Part shown: in pieces, positions 53,295-63,389 of the stretch
Layout of the letters: the number at the start of each line of letters is the position of its first letter
Numbering within the stretch: the stretch's first letter is position 1
DNA from: Bombyx mori
Taxonomy: Eukaryota; Arthropoda; Insecta; Lepidoptera; Bombycidae
NCBI RefSeq assembly: GCF_030269925.1
Contig: NC_085131.1
Coordinates: forward strand, 2,618,001 to 2,682,000
Direction: 5' to 3'
DNA length: 64,000 bases
Position numbers and translations under genes: made by a program
The notes under the pieces: model-generated
Told to the model about the DNA's origin: nothing
What the model saw: the letters and a program-made list of their open reading frames with translations, nothing else
The model's database searches: none

Positions 53295-53539
53295 TTCGTC
53301 TCGTTATTTTTGGACATGATTTCCCTTGGTTCCCCTTTGGATATTTCCAATAATGCGCATGTGCTATCATAATGAGAGTATCACAAAATCCTCATATACA
53401 TGAGTAGTCAGTGTTGCCCATGGACGTAATAATCAGGGACACAATTAAGCCACATCTTTCCACTGAAGAATCTCCTCAAACCATATTTGAAAAACAACGT
53501 GTCAAAGCGCTCAGGAAAGACCATGGCGATATACCCGCA

Positions 53540-53839
53540 AATCAAACCCGCAAAATTATAATTTGCGTAATTACTGGTGGTAGGACCACTTGTGAGTCCG
53601 CGCGGATAGGTACCACCGCCCAGCCTATTTCTGCCGTGAAGCAGTAATGCGTTTCGGTTTGAAGGGTGGGGCAGCCGTTGTAACTGTACTGAGACTTTAG
53701 AACTTGTATCTCAAGGTGGGTGACGCGTCTACGTTGTAGATGTCTATGGGCTCCAGTAACCACTTAACACCAGGTGGGCTGTGAGCTAATCTAAGCAATC
53801 CAACCCATCTAAGCAATAAAAAAAAGCAATAAAAAAAAA
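53540..53839 (+). mobile_element. Bm1-type SINE with duplicated tail
   Basis: Starts ATCAAACCCGCAAAATTAT, so about 40 bp more body than the usual truncation. The tail is doubled: AATCTAAGCAATCCAACCCATCT-like sequence, then AAGCAATAAAAAAAAGCAAT and A run. Confidence 0.92.
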
Positions 53840-55315
53840 CCTCCAAGCTATATATACATCCGATGTGCTTAGAAAAATGGTATCCACTTGTAGAACATCG
53901 TTTTATTCGAATAAGTACAGCGTACGTCTCTTTCTTTAGTGATCGACATCAATATGAAATAAAATCATCAAAATTCTATACTACCAAACTCCCGCGTCGA
54001 AATACGTAAAATTTAATAAATTTAAACACCACCTCTCAAAGCTGATGAATGATTCATTTTCCGGTGTTTTTCGCTCACTTTAAATTTTCCGTCTCCTTAA
54101 GCCGAGTGGGCCGGCAATGACGTTTACGGTCGACAATGACGTCATAAAACTGGGCCAGACCGCACTTTATATCTTAAGCCGACAGTATACCTGATCCTAT
54201 TACTATTGTTATAAGAAACATGATCGTGCAATTTGTTATTCTATTACTTCATTATAGTTTTAAATCGTTCTTATGAAAATAAAAGAGATTAAAAATAAAA
54301 TATTATTTTTAAGATCCTTAAATTTGATTGCCTTGAAAAAGAAGTGAAGTGACGTTATGTAAGTATTCAATCAAATATCTTTATGCTATAGTTGAGCACA
54401 CTTCCGAAAATTTATTAAAAACAATACAGGATATGATCTAAAATTTTCTTCAGTTTTAGCCAAGTCCTAGACACAGCTGGCCTGTACAACATTCAAATGA
54501 ACAAATAATTACACGTCGAAAATAATATTATAATGAGAACAAATACAAGTGATTACACCGTAAAAGGGTTTAAATTATGGGCACAATACAAGGGCAATAA
54601 ATAAATAAAAAATGGATATGATAATCATATCATAACAAAACAAGAAGAAAATAGAAGCCTAGGTTTGTTGTCAGTTCAATCTTATAGTTAGAAGCTAACA
54701 TTTTTTACATCAATTACAATGTTTTCAAGCCTTGAGCTGAGCGGTTTGTTTTTGGAGAACACTTACAATTACAGCTGTAAATACATCTGTTGATAGGCAG
54801 AAATATTGGATGGAGCCTTTAAGCCAAGCTTAAAATAAACTTAGAAACTATGAAGTTACCTTTGGGACTATCAATCAACAATTACATGATTAGTTTATCT
54901 TTAGCTTCAAATATGAGATAAGTGAAAAAAGGTCAGATGAATTTAGCAAAATTCCTGTTGTTGGAATCAGTTTTAAAGTGGCTAGTAAAGTCCTAAAAAG
55001 TCAAACGATTTTCAGAAAACCCGGAATCAGCCACCAAATAAATAGTAGGGGTGTCTAAAGCCAGGTTTCACTGAATAGTCTTTTAATTATAAAGTCGGGC
55101 ACAAAAACCCTGCCTTCGCGGACTAAAGATGAGGGTTTAAGTATCAAGGTGTAATGAATGTAAATGGTTGTGATGTAGTTAGCACGAAATTCAGAACCGT
55201 ACTTTACAAAGTTCCTGCAGAAATCCAACTGGTTTTCGTTTTTTGGCAATATATTTACGGTTTTGGAAAATACTATAGGATTGCAGAGCACATTTATACG
55301 CTGCTTTAGGTCATA
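53840..55315. other. No confirmed gene; CRE-like site at 54137-54144
   Basis: AT-rich apart from 54090-54185, which holds the palindrome TGACGTCA, a second CAATGACG, and CTTAAGCCGA twice (about 54097 and 54174). An 87-codon minus frame at 55055-55318 precedes the LINE RT remnant. I recognise no domain. Confidence 0.4.
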
Positions 55316-55317
55316 CA

Positions 55318-56040
55318 AAAGACCATTTGTGTAGCATTTGTGGACTACGAGACAGCCTTTGATACGATTGAGATCTCATCTAAATCAAGCCCGCAAAATC
55401 GTAATTTACGTAATTACTGGTGGTAGGACCTCCTGTGAGTCCAGACGGGTAGGTACCACCGCCTTGCCAATTTCTGCCGTGAAGCAGTAATGGGTTTCGG
55501 TCTGAAGGGTGGGGCAGTCGTTGTAACTATACTGAGGACCTTAGAACTTATATCTCAAGGTGGGTGGCGGCATTTACGTTGTAGATGTCTATGGGCTCCA
55601 GTAACCACTTAAAACCAGGTGGGCTGTGAGCTCGTCCACCCATCTAAGCAATAAAAAAATAAAAAAAAGCCGTGTTGCAGTCTCTACAACGATACTAAAT
55701 CGATTACCGATACATCAAAGTGTAAACACCACTATGTCAGTCCGATTACAGGACCAGACTTCGGAACCTATATTTCTCCTGCATGGCATGAGGCAGGCAG
55801 ATGTTATTTCTCCGAAACTGTTTACCGCATTGGAGGATGATTTCAAAGTTAAGGACTGGAAAGGCCGAGGCAACAACATTAACGGCGTATGCATAATTCA
55901 TCTTCTATTTGCCAAGGATACTGTGACTCGTTATGGCTGAGTCCTTAGAGAACTTTATGTCCAATGACCGTCAACAGACCTTCTAAAAAGTGGGCCTGAA
56001 TGGAAAAATGAAAATTATGTTGAATGGTACCTATGCGGGA
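55318..56040 (+). pseudogene. RTE-like reverse transcriptase split by a SINE
   Basis: At 55325-55372 one frame reads TICVAFVDYETAFDTIEI, RT motif A. At 55669 the protein resumes as AVLQSLQRY, a stop, IDYRYIKV, then after a frameshift TTMSVRLQDQTSEPIFLLHG, MRQADVISPKLFTALEDDFK, WKGRGNNINGVC and LLFAKDT. The last is motif C with the second Asp region changed (FADD to FAKD). Then AESLENFMSND, QQTF, a stop, KVGLNGKMKIM. The Bm1-type SINE at 55383-55668 lies between motif A and the following block. Stops, frameshifts and the altered catalytic motif show it is long dead. Confidence 0.85.
55383..55668 (+). mobile_element. Bm1-type SINE inside an RT pseudogene
   Basis: From AATCAAGCCCGCAAAATCG to AAGCAATAAAAAAATAAAAA. 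Sequence fairly close to consensus, so younger than the decayed RT around it. Confidence 0.92.
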
Positions 56041-56044
56041 GTTT

Positions 56045-57125
56045 CTCATCAATAGATGAACAGATCAACAATTTTAAATTATCTGCCCATATTGATACTT
56101 AAAAACGATACCAAATTTTTTAGTGAACAACAAATAATCAATAAATAAAACCCTGGCAAACTAACGAACTAATTATGCCAAATCCCTGACAGGCATTGTA
56201 TCAGACGCACTAACATTATCAGGAAACGATCAATTTCAGCACAGCGTGTTGCCGCGAGAACAAGCTCGGTACAGGGAGCTTTTATAGCGAAACTTGATTG
56301 GTACTTTTCATAAGCGAAAGCGGGAATACGAGATGCAATTAATTGTCTATAAATAAAAAAAATGTCTTTATTTCTACTAATGGAATTTTTTCCACGGCTA
56401 GTAAAATATCACCTAAATGTACACCTTCAAGATTTCTTATGTTGTTAAGATTTATTATTATTGTGCATATTTTTATTGACGTTCATAAAACACCTAGAGC
56501 TAAATAATCCCACAAATATTAGAAAATTAAATACCACTCTGTCGCTTCATTAGATCGAAGTTCCAATCATAACAGGACGATTGTACTTTTCGAAGCCTAT
56601 TCTTGGAGTTTAACACTCACATATAGCATTATTACCTCCAACTGGAGATAAATGACCAAAGATTACCTCCTGACCTGTGCTAGCTTTTATATCAATAAAC
56701 CACATACTCACATTCCACTCAATGCATTTTCACGAGTGAAGAACATATAAGGGCAAGTTCAGCTAAGTAGACAACTATAGACTATAATGTCAAGACGACA
56801 AAGTCCCAAGCAATGGAAACCAACCCAAAGACACCGGCTAGCACAGCTTAGCTTTCAATTAGGCCAGTGACAGACATTGATGGAAAGAGAAAATCAACCG
56901 ACTGTATTGAGAGAGTCACGATCCTCAACTATGAGCGACCGAAGACCAACACGAGGAGAGTAAGATGGTTTAGGAGAGGTTACAGCTATGAAACATGTGT
57001 TAAGTACTTAGAAGTTGCGCAGTTCACGTATTCACCTTTCCTAATATTTATCAAACCGAATAGATTTTTATCAGCTTAGAATTCTTTGACCACAATCGGA
57101 GATACCTACTAATTTGTTTCTCCTA
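56045..57125. other. No recognised gene
   Basis: A 70-codon frame at 56867-57079 has no motif. 56750-56960 has a less AT-rich, possibly LINE-derived composition; not assigned. Confidence 0.4.
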
Positions 57126-57129
57126 CCTA

Positions 57130-57415
57130 TGCTGATAGCCTTGAGAGGCTATTTCGGCTTCTCCTTCACGTGTGGTGAGCTCACGGGGCTCAGACCGTGT
57201 TGGACCGTTGGAGTGCTGCTAACACTGGGCCTAGCAAGAGCAGTGCCTCGCAGAATCTACCACCGGATCGGAAACGCGACCCACTGAGAAAATTCGGCGA
57301 GAAACTCAGTGGGCTGTGTCTATGGGTTAATATAGTACCTAAAAGCACCGTTAATTGATCGGGAGGAACCGTAATGACGTGTTTAGGGCGACGTCGACTG
57401 GTTACCATTCAGTCT
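57130..57415 (-). repeat. LINE-like 3' UTR with LINE-A box, longest copy
   Basis: GATAGCCTTGAGAGGCTATT (a small hairpin), GTGGTGAGCTCACGGGGCTC, CAGAATCTACCACCGGATCG, CGACCCACTGAGAAAATTCG and GTGTTTAGGGCGACGTCGAC. It shares the central box with LINE-A (7070-7140), and the outer parts only with 10250-10455 and 35270-35460. Best read as the 3' end of a LINE related to LINE-A. Confidence 0.65.
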
Positions 57416-57419
57416 ACAG

Positions 57420-57880
57420 TCTTGGGTATCGAGATACTATTATATATACTCTGTTCTTTTATATAGGAAACTTGTGTATGCCATTGAACCAAAACGTTTA
57501 TGCTTTAAAGCCTACTTTATCGCGATACTAAGAGACAATGGCGCCATTATTTCAAGCGGCCCAAGTTAACAATGAGCCAAACCTTGATTAAGCGGTGCTA
57601 TACTGCTCGTAAATTACACAAGAAACATTCAGTTATGGTATTTGAAAAAGTTATTTGTTTAATTTGCTGCCTGTTGATCATGTATATGGGCCGGTAGCAT
57701 CTGTATTCCTGATGCAGCACTAACTGCCAAAGATGAAGTGTTCAAATAGCAAAAACCTGCTGAGATCTGAATCCCGACATTTTCAAGACAAAATCCGGTG
57801 TAATTAGGTTCGTCTACTAAGCATAGCACGCGGTACTGGAAAATCCCTCTTTTTCACTATATATTTTCGTGTATAAAAAT
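57420..57880. other. No recognised feature
   Basis: AT-rich; nothing seen. Confidence 0.5.
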
Positions 57881-57882
57881 GT

Positions 57883-58127
57883 TTACTGGTGGTAGGACCT
57901 CTTGTGAGTCGGCACGGGTAGGTACCACCACCTTGCCTATTTCCGCCGTGAAGCAGTAATGCGTTTCGGCTTGATGGGTGGGACAGCCGTTGTAGCTATA
58001 CTGAGACCTTAGAACTTACATCTTAATATGGGTGGCGCATTTATGTTGTAAATGTATATGGGCTCCAGTAACCATTTAAATCCAGGTTGGCTGTGAGCTC
58101 GTCCACCCATCTAAGCAATAATAATAA
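57883..58127 (+). mobile_element. Bm1-type SINE, 5'-truncated
   Basis: TTACTGGTGGTAGGACCTC to AAGCAATAATAATAAC; moderately diverged. Confidence 0.92.
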
Positions 58128-58243
58128 CATAGACACATTCACATGAAGAAGGTGGCGGTGGTGAAGATATGATTTCAATTAGCTCGAGTAACCATTTAAC
58201 GTCACGTGAACCCTGAGCTAGTGCGTCTAATTCAATAAAAAAA
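58128..58243 (+). mobile_element. Old Bm1-type SINE 3' end, next to a younger copy
   Basis: CTCGAGTAACCATTTAACGT, GTGAACCCTGAGCTAGTGC and CAATAAAAAAAA follow the SINE 3' end with many changes. Confidence 0.5.
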
Positions 58244-58249
58244 ATTGAG

Positions 58250-58838
58250 TTTCGAAGATTGTAACAATCGATCATACAGTTGATGTACAAGTATATATTG
58301 AAATCTGCGAAAAACTTCTCAAATATTAAAAAGCTAAGGTCGATTCTCACAGGCTTGTCGGGCCGCGAACGAACATGCACTGATTTATGCGTGGACAGAC
58401 GACATGCCGACACACGGCGATAAATATAATTGTGCCGTTCTGACCCACCCAAGGAGCGGCTCGATGGCAAGTGTGTAAGGGTCTTTATACGCAGACACGA
58501 GCGTTCACGATTTGAAATTTTAATCCGCCAATCGAGGAACTTCGAGGAAATGGGTAAATGTTTTATCCTTTTTTTAATGTAGAACATCGCGACCTGATGT
58601 TAAATTTAATAAGGTATGTTTGATAATAATTGTAATTATGAGTGTTTTCTTTCCTTTGTCGTATCATTCTTGCCAGAGCGGTCGTGGTCGTCATTCAGCA
58701 TCATTACTGTGGGCAGATGTTATGCGCCTCACGAGAAATCGCCATTCCTACCGAGTTTTTTTTTTGGAACGAAGTTCCTTATGGGACGATGCGGAGAGGT
58801 ACCCAAACAGGGAAAAAACGTCCGTAACGTAAGATTTT
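58250..58838. other. No confirmed gene
   Basis: A 158-codon minus frame at 58111-58587 runs through SINE sequence at its lower end and shows no domain. At 58680-58800 three overlapping plus frames of 61-86 codons coexist over a GC-richer tract ending TTGGAACGAAGTTCCTTATG (internal palindrome GGAACGAAGTTCC). I recognise no protein; possibly a decayed element end. Confidence 0.35.
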
Positions 58839-58840
58839 TA

Positions 58841-58934
58841 TTAATAATGCACACAGTGTGCGACTTAGCTTTGTAATACCATACAAATTAGTAATGCACA
58901 CAGTGTACTAGTTAGCTTTGTAATAACATACAAA
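58841..58934 (+). repeat. 47-bp tandem duplication
   Basis: 58841-58887 and 58888-58934 match at 42 of 47 positions; units carry AATGCACACAGTGT and TTAGCTTTGTAATA. Confidence 0.92.
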
Positions 58935-59149
58935 AAATAACATATTTTTAATATATATATTTTTTATAAAATATATATAATAAAAATAATAAAAATATAT
59001 ATCGTGAATAAAATAAAGTTAATAACTTTGTAAAGTAGACTTTAAAAAAAAAAACAGGATGACATATGTATACCCGAATAATTATTTTCTTTATACCTTG
59101 ATTGGCACATTACCATACGGCCAGCTTAATCTCTGTAAATTATTTTTTA

Positions 59150-59372
59150 CTAGCGACCCTCCCGAGCGAGCTTCGCTTTGGAAACTGTAATTTATTATTG
59201 ATTTCTCTACTATTTAATGGATGTTATTATACATATAAACCTTCCTCTTCAATCACTCTATCTATTAAAAAAACCGCATCAAAATCCGTTGCGTAGTTTT
59301 AAAGATTTAAGGATACATAGGGATATAGGGACAGAGAAAGCGGCTTTGTATTATGCTATGTAGTTATAGTGA
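59150..59372. repeat. Moth interspersed repeat, single copy here
   Basis: Starts ACTAGCGACCCTCCCGAGCG; contains ACCGCATCAAAATCCGTTGC, GTAGTTTTAAAGATTTAAGG and ACATAGGGATATAGGGACAG. I recall this combination from many lepidopteran introns. The ACTAG start fits a Helitron-like or other non-autonomous element, but only one copy is present. Confidence 0.5.
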
Positions 59373-59584
59373 AGCCCCAAAATCCGGACATAAATAACGG
59401 ACTCCATTAAACATCACTTGGATCGTAAATCGCTTAGCCGTTTTTGTGATAAAAAACAATAATAAATAAATAAAATAAAATAAATAAGCTTTTATTGCTC
59501 TTAGAGTTTAATTTATTTAACTAAACATAAAAATAATATCAATAGAGGTAAGAAAACTATAACATTAACTTATACTAAAACATA

Positions 59585-59832
59585 TCTCGGCATTGGGCTT
59601 ATCTCTCCTCTTAACAGCTAGTCTTTCGACAAAGGCCTCCTCTAAGGCTTTCCATTTGCTTCTATCCTTTGCTGTACGTAACCATCCGGGTCCAGCTACT
59701 TGCTTCAAGTCGTCTTCCCATCGCTTTGACTGTCTTCCCTAGTTCTTCTGTTTTCTCTAGGGTACCATTCCGTTATTATTCTGGTCAATTTCTCTTTCTT
59801 TTCTCTCATCATATGTCCCGCCCAGCGCCAAT
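59585..59832 (-). pseudogene. RTE-like LINE C-terminal domain, frameshifted
   Basis: Minus strand reads KLNWRWAGHMMREKKEKLTR, ITEWYPRENRRTR; then, after one missing base near 59742, RQSKRWEDDLKQVAGPGW, LRTAKDRSKWKALEEAFVER. The order WAGH, W.PR, RxxKRWxDDLxxVAG, W, A.DR..W is the standard RTE-type C-terminus. A single-base deletion breaks the frame. Nothing of the RT core lies upstream (to the right). Confidence 0.82.
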
Positions 59833-59834
59833 TT

Positions 59835-60262
59835 AATTTTAATTTTAAAACAAAAAACAATACAGTGATATTGAAATACACTTAAGAATAATTTCCAGTG
59901 TGAAATCAAGTTTATAATTCAGTTGTACAACGACCGTGCTCCAGGAAGACTTACATCAAGAAAACGTGTTTCGTGCATTTTGCGTATTTTCTTTTGCGCG
60001 AATATAAAGCTAAATTGGCTTACACATAGCTTATTGATTTCATTTAAAATATCTGTAATCTGTTTTTGTGTTTGCCAAACGTTAGGTCATATGATTGGAA
60101 AGTGTTTTTATTATAATAAATATTATTTTCAACTTCAAGATCATTCACGATAATTCATTTTTTATTTATTTATTTTTTATTGCTTATATGTTAATGTTAA
60201 AAGAAATGAAAATTATACCAGATATTAATAATTGATGTATCGAAATATAATATAAGGATTTT
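59835..60262. other. No recognised feature
   Basis: A 76-codon frame at 59923-60153 without motif. TTTTTTATTGCTTATATGTTAATG near 60175 may be a bare SINE 3' end. Confidence 0.4.
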
Positions 60263-60264
60263 AT

Positions 60265-60440
60265 TTATTTATTTTCCGACCTATCTGGGCTTAAGTGATT
60301 ACCGGAGTCCGTAGGCACAAGAGAATGTTGTCACCGACCTTGAAACATGAGGTCTATATCTCAATTGTATTAGGTTATCTATGTTACGCTTTGAACTATA
60401 AGGAATTGCTTCCTTGCGAGCTCACAGGAATCAGTACCGG
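60265..60440 (-). mobile_element. Old, diverged Bm1-type SINE
   Basis: CTTAAGTGATTACCGGAGTC, CACCGACCTTGAAACATGAG and GAATTGCTTCCTTGCGAGC, then CTCACAGG keep order with heavy divergence. Mariner copy 2 starts ten bases further on. Confidence 0.6.
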
Positions 60441-60449
60441 CATTAAATA

Positions 60450-61756
60450 ACTAGTCAGGTCATAAGTATTGTCACACAGTAAAAACTTTTCTTTTAGAAT
60501 GCTGGCCACAAAAAAGTTTATTGAATTGGAATTTCGAATTGTTCGTGAAAATAAAAATGTATACTTTTAGAATTTTACTCATTTTTAAATATGGAGTGGA
60601 CAGTTAAAGAAGACCGTGTTGCAGTTATTGCGTTGCATCGTTGCGGTTACGCGCCAATTCAAATTTTTAACATGCTGAAAAATTTGAATATAACCAAAAT
60701 ATTCGTTTATCGTACCATCAAACGATACAATGAAGACTCTAGTGTAGATGACAGGTCAAGAAGTGATCGCCCTCGGTCTGTTAGGACTCCAGCAGTGATA
60801 AAAGCTGTGAAGGCGCGAATTCAAAGAAATCCCAAACGTAAGCAGAAACTGTTGGCTCTTCAGATGGGGTTAAGCAGAACCACGGTGAAAAGGGTGTTAA
60901 ATGAAGACTTAGGGCTTCGGACATATCGAAGAAAAACAGGACATCGTTTGAATGCTCGTCTAATGGACCTGAGACTGAAGAGATGCCGCGCTTTGTTGAA
61001 GCGGTACGCGGGAAAAAAATATCGGGAAATTCTTTTTTCGGATGAAAAAGTTTTTACCGTAGAAGAGAGCTACAACAAACAAAATGATAAGGTGTACGCA
61101 CACAGTAGTGAAGAAGCGAGCAACCGTATTCCGCGTGTCCAACGAGGTCATTTTCCATCCTCGCTCATGGTATGGTTGGGAGTTTCTTATTGAGGCTTAA
61201 CAGAGGCACATTTTTGTGAGAAAGGTGTAAAAACGAATGCAGTTGTGTATCAAAATACAGTCCTGACGAACCTTGTGGAACCTGTTTCTCATACCATGTT
61301 CAATAACAGGCACTGGGTATTCCAACAAGATTCGGCGCCAGCTCATAGAGCGAATAGCACACAAGACTGGCTGGCGGCGCGTGAAATCGACTTCATCCGG
61401 CACGAAGACTGGCCCTCCTCCAGTCCAGATTTAAATCCGTTAGATTACAAGATATGGCAACACTTGGAGGAAAAGGCGTGCTCAAAGCCTCATCCCAATT
61501 TGGAGTCACTCAAGACATCCTTGATTAAGGCAGCCGCCGATATTGACATGGACCTCGTTCGTGCTGCGATAGACGACTGGCCGCGCAGATTGAAGGCCTG
61601 TATTTAAAATCACGGAGGTCATTTTGAATAAACTTTAGTGTCACAAGAATCTATGTTTTGTTAAGTTTATTTTGGTATATGAATGGTTACATAATGAATA
61701 AACTTGTTTCAATTATTTTACATTAAACATGTGACAGAATTTATGACCTGACTAGG
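60450..61756 (+). mobile_element. Mariner-like element (DD37D, maT type), copy 2
   Basis: 1307 bp, the same length as 18669-19975, with ACTAGTCAGGTCATAAGTAT and ATTTATGACCTGACTAGG ends and TA at 60448-60449 and 61757-61758. Few substitutions separate the copies and I see no indels. Confidence 0.95.
60591..61631 (+). pseudogene. Mariner transposase with two stop codons
   Basis: ATG at 60591 is kept (MEWTVKEDRVAVIALHRCGY). TGA at 61191-61193 replaces the Trp codon found in copy 1 (SYWGL), leaving 200 residues that end between the first and second catalytic Asp. A second nonsense change at 61605-61607 (TAA for GAA) lies near the C-terminus. Catalytic Asp codons of FSDEKVF, FQQDSAPAHRA and NPLDYKIW are all intact, so damage is limited to the two nonsense changes plus a few missense differences. 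It is the mirror of copy 1, which keeps these codons but lacks the start. Confidence 0.94.
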
Positions 61757-61919
61757 TACAGTAATCCCACTAATACCCAAAACATTAGTAAGTATGTGTA
61801 TCTCTTTTTAAGATTTTCGTCTATAATCACCAAGGTTTTCATACGCTGTGATAAATTTAGTTCTTGGCTGTGTAAAGAAACTTTCTGTTAAAGAACCATG
61901 AACGTATTTTTATGAGATA

Positions 61920-62633
61920 CTAGCGGCCCGCTCCGGCTCGGCTTGGGTCTTTAACAAAAATTTCAACGATATTTGACGTGTTTTTATTTTTTTAAATAAA
62001 AGAACACTTATTGCGGCATAACCATATTAGTTAGACATATGCTGTCGCGACACTTTTTGTAAATAATAATGTATTCTACAAAGACGTAGTACATTATTTT
62101 ATTCTATCATCAATAGCTTTTGCAGGTCACGCTATGTAAAGAATATTTTAGGTGATTTTTTACACCTTGGGTTACATTATTAGAGTTTTAGTAAAGATCC
62201 CTAGTTTTTAAAAAAAAAAAAGATTATGGCCTATCTCAGTCGGGAATAGTGTAACTTCCAAACAGTGAAAGAATTTTTCAAATCGGTTCAGTAGTTTCGG
62301 AGCCTATTCAATACAAACAAACAAACAAACTGTTGTTACTGGTGGTAGGACCTCTTGTGAGTCCGCACGGGTAGGTACCACCGCCCCGCCTATTTCTGCC
62401 GTGAAGCAATAATGCGTTTCGGTTTGAAGGGTGGGGCAGTCGTTGTAACTATACTGAGGTCTTAGAACTTATATCTCAAGGTGTGTGGCGCATTTACGCT
62501 GTAGATGTCTATGGGCTCCAGCAACCACTTAACACCAGGTGGGCTGTGAGATCGTCCACACATCTAAGCAATAAAAAAAAAACAAAAAAAAAACAAACAA
62601 ACAAATCATTCCTCTTTATAATATTAGTATAGA
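61920..62633 (-). mobile_element. Helitron-like family A long form, copy 2, with nested SINE
   Basis: Plus strand CTAGCGGCCCGCTCCGGC after A, to ATATTAGTATAGA before T. Matches 16098-16575 except for a Bm1-type SINE inserted near the TC end (62336-62592). Without the SINE it would be about 450 bp. Confidence 0.7.
62336..62592 (+). mobile_element. Bm1-type SINE nested in a Helitron
   Basis: TTACTGGTGGTAGGACCTC to AAGCAATAAAAAAAAAA. AAACAAACAAACAAA on both sides (about 62315-62329 and 62591-62605) is a probable target duplication, though the host sequence is itself an AAAC repeat. Confidence 0.92.
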
Positions 62634-62634
62634 T

Positions 62635-62980
62635 GACGCGAATACTTATATACATAGTTTCAGCGAATTTATGTGTACGAATAGTCAAGATGGAGCGTGA
62701 CCGGATTTCACTAGTTGAAAATAAAAGCATCGATAGTTTATACATCGATTATTATCGAATCATATCTAAAGCATGATTAGGAGCTGATAATAAACATTGT
62801 TTTTAACGAAAATACCTAACGTAGAAATAGGGTCTAACATCTGGTACCAATCATCCAAGTGGGACACGAGCTTGAATATCGGCATTATTACGATCAATAG
62901 CTCTGATAAAGGTCTTTATTTTGTTTCATTGCGCAGACGGGTGAACCAGCCCATACTTTTGTGATTATTACCGTTTTGTG
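62635..62980. other. No recognised feature
   Basis: AT-rich; nothing seen. Confidence 0.5.
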
Positions 62981-62983
62981 ATT

Positions 62984-63092
62984 GGTAGGCAGCAGCTTGG
63001 CTCTGCCCCTGGCATTGTTGGCGTACATGAGCGACGGTAACCGCTTACCATCAGGTGGGCCGTATGCTCATCTGACTGCAAAGGCAACAAAA
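62984..63092 (+). mobile_element. LINE-B 3' UTR, strongly 5'-truncated
   Basis: GGTAGGCAGCAGCTTGGCTC, GCGACGGTAACCGCTTACCA and GACTGCAAAGGCAACAAAAAA. Confidence 0.87.
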
Positions 63093-63217
63093 AATAGTAC
63101 CCAAGTGGTTATCCAAGACAGACATTCGAACAAGAATATCACCTTGCGATCTTGCTTGTATATCTACCTTGCGATTTGAGGTCTCAATTCTACACATTAT
63201 CGACGGCAGCTATAAAT

Positions 63218-63385
63218 TTTATTGATTTTTATTACACTATTCTATGTATTTTATCGGGGAATTTTCGTGAACGTATCGAGTATGTTGTGTCACTGCTTGC
63301 AGGCTCTTAGCACCGTAATAGTCATATCGCTCAGTACGAGTACACCGGACGCCTTATCCTTTAAGCCAAGGCCATTTAAACAGTT
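63218..63385 (-). mobile_element. Old Bm1-type SINE head
   Basis: TGATTTTTATTACACTATTC, AATTTTCGTGAACGTATCG and GTACACCGGACGCCTTATCC, then TTTAAGCCAAGGCCATTTAA follow the head in order; box B is destroyed. Confidence 0.7.
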
Positions 63386-63389
63386 CAAT

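Noticed and set aside
58111..58587. 158-codon minus frame as a gene
   Set aside because: Runs through SINE sequence and has no recognisable domain.
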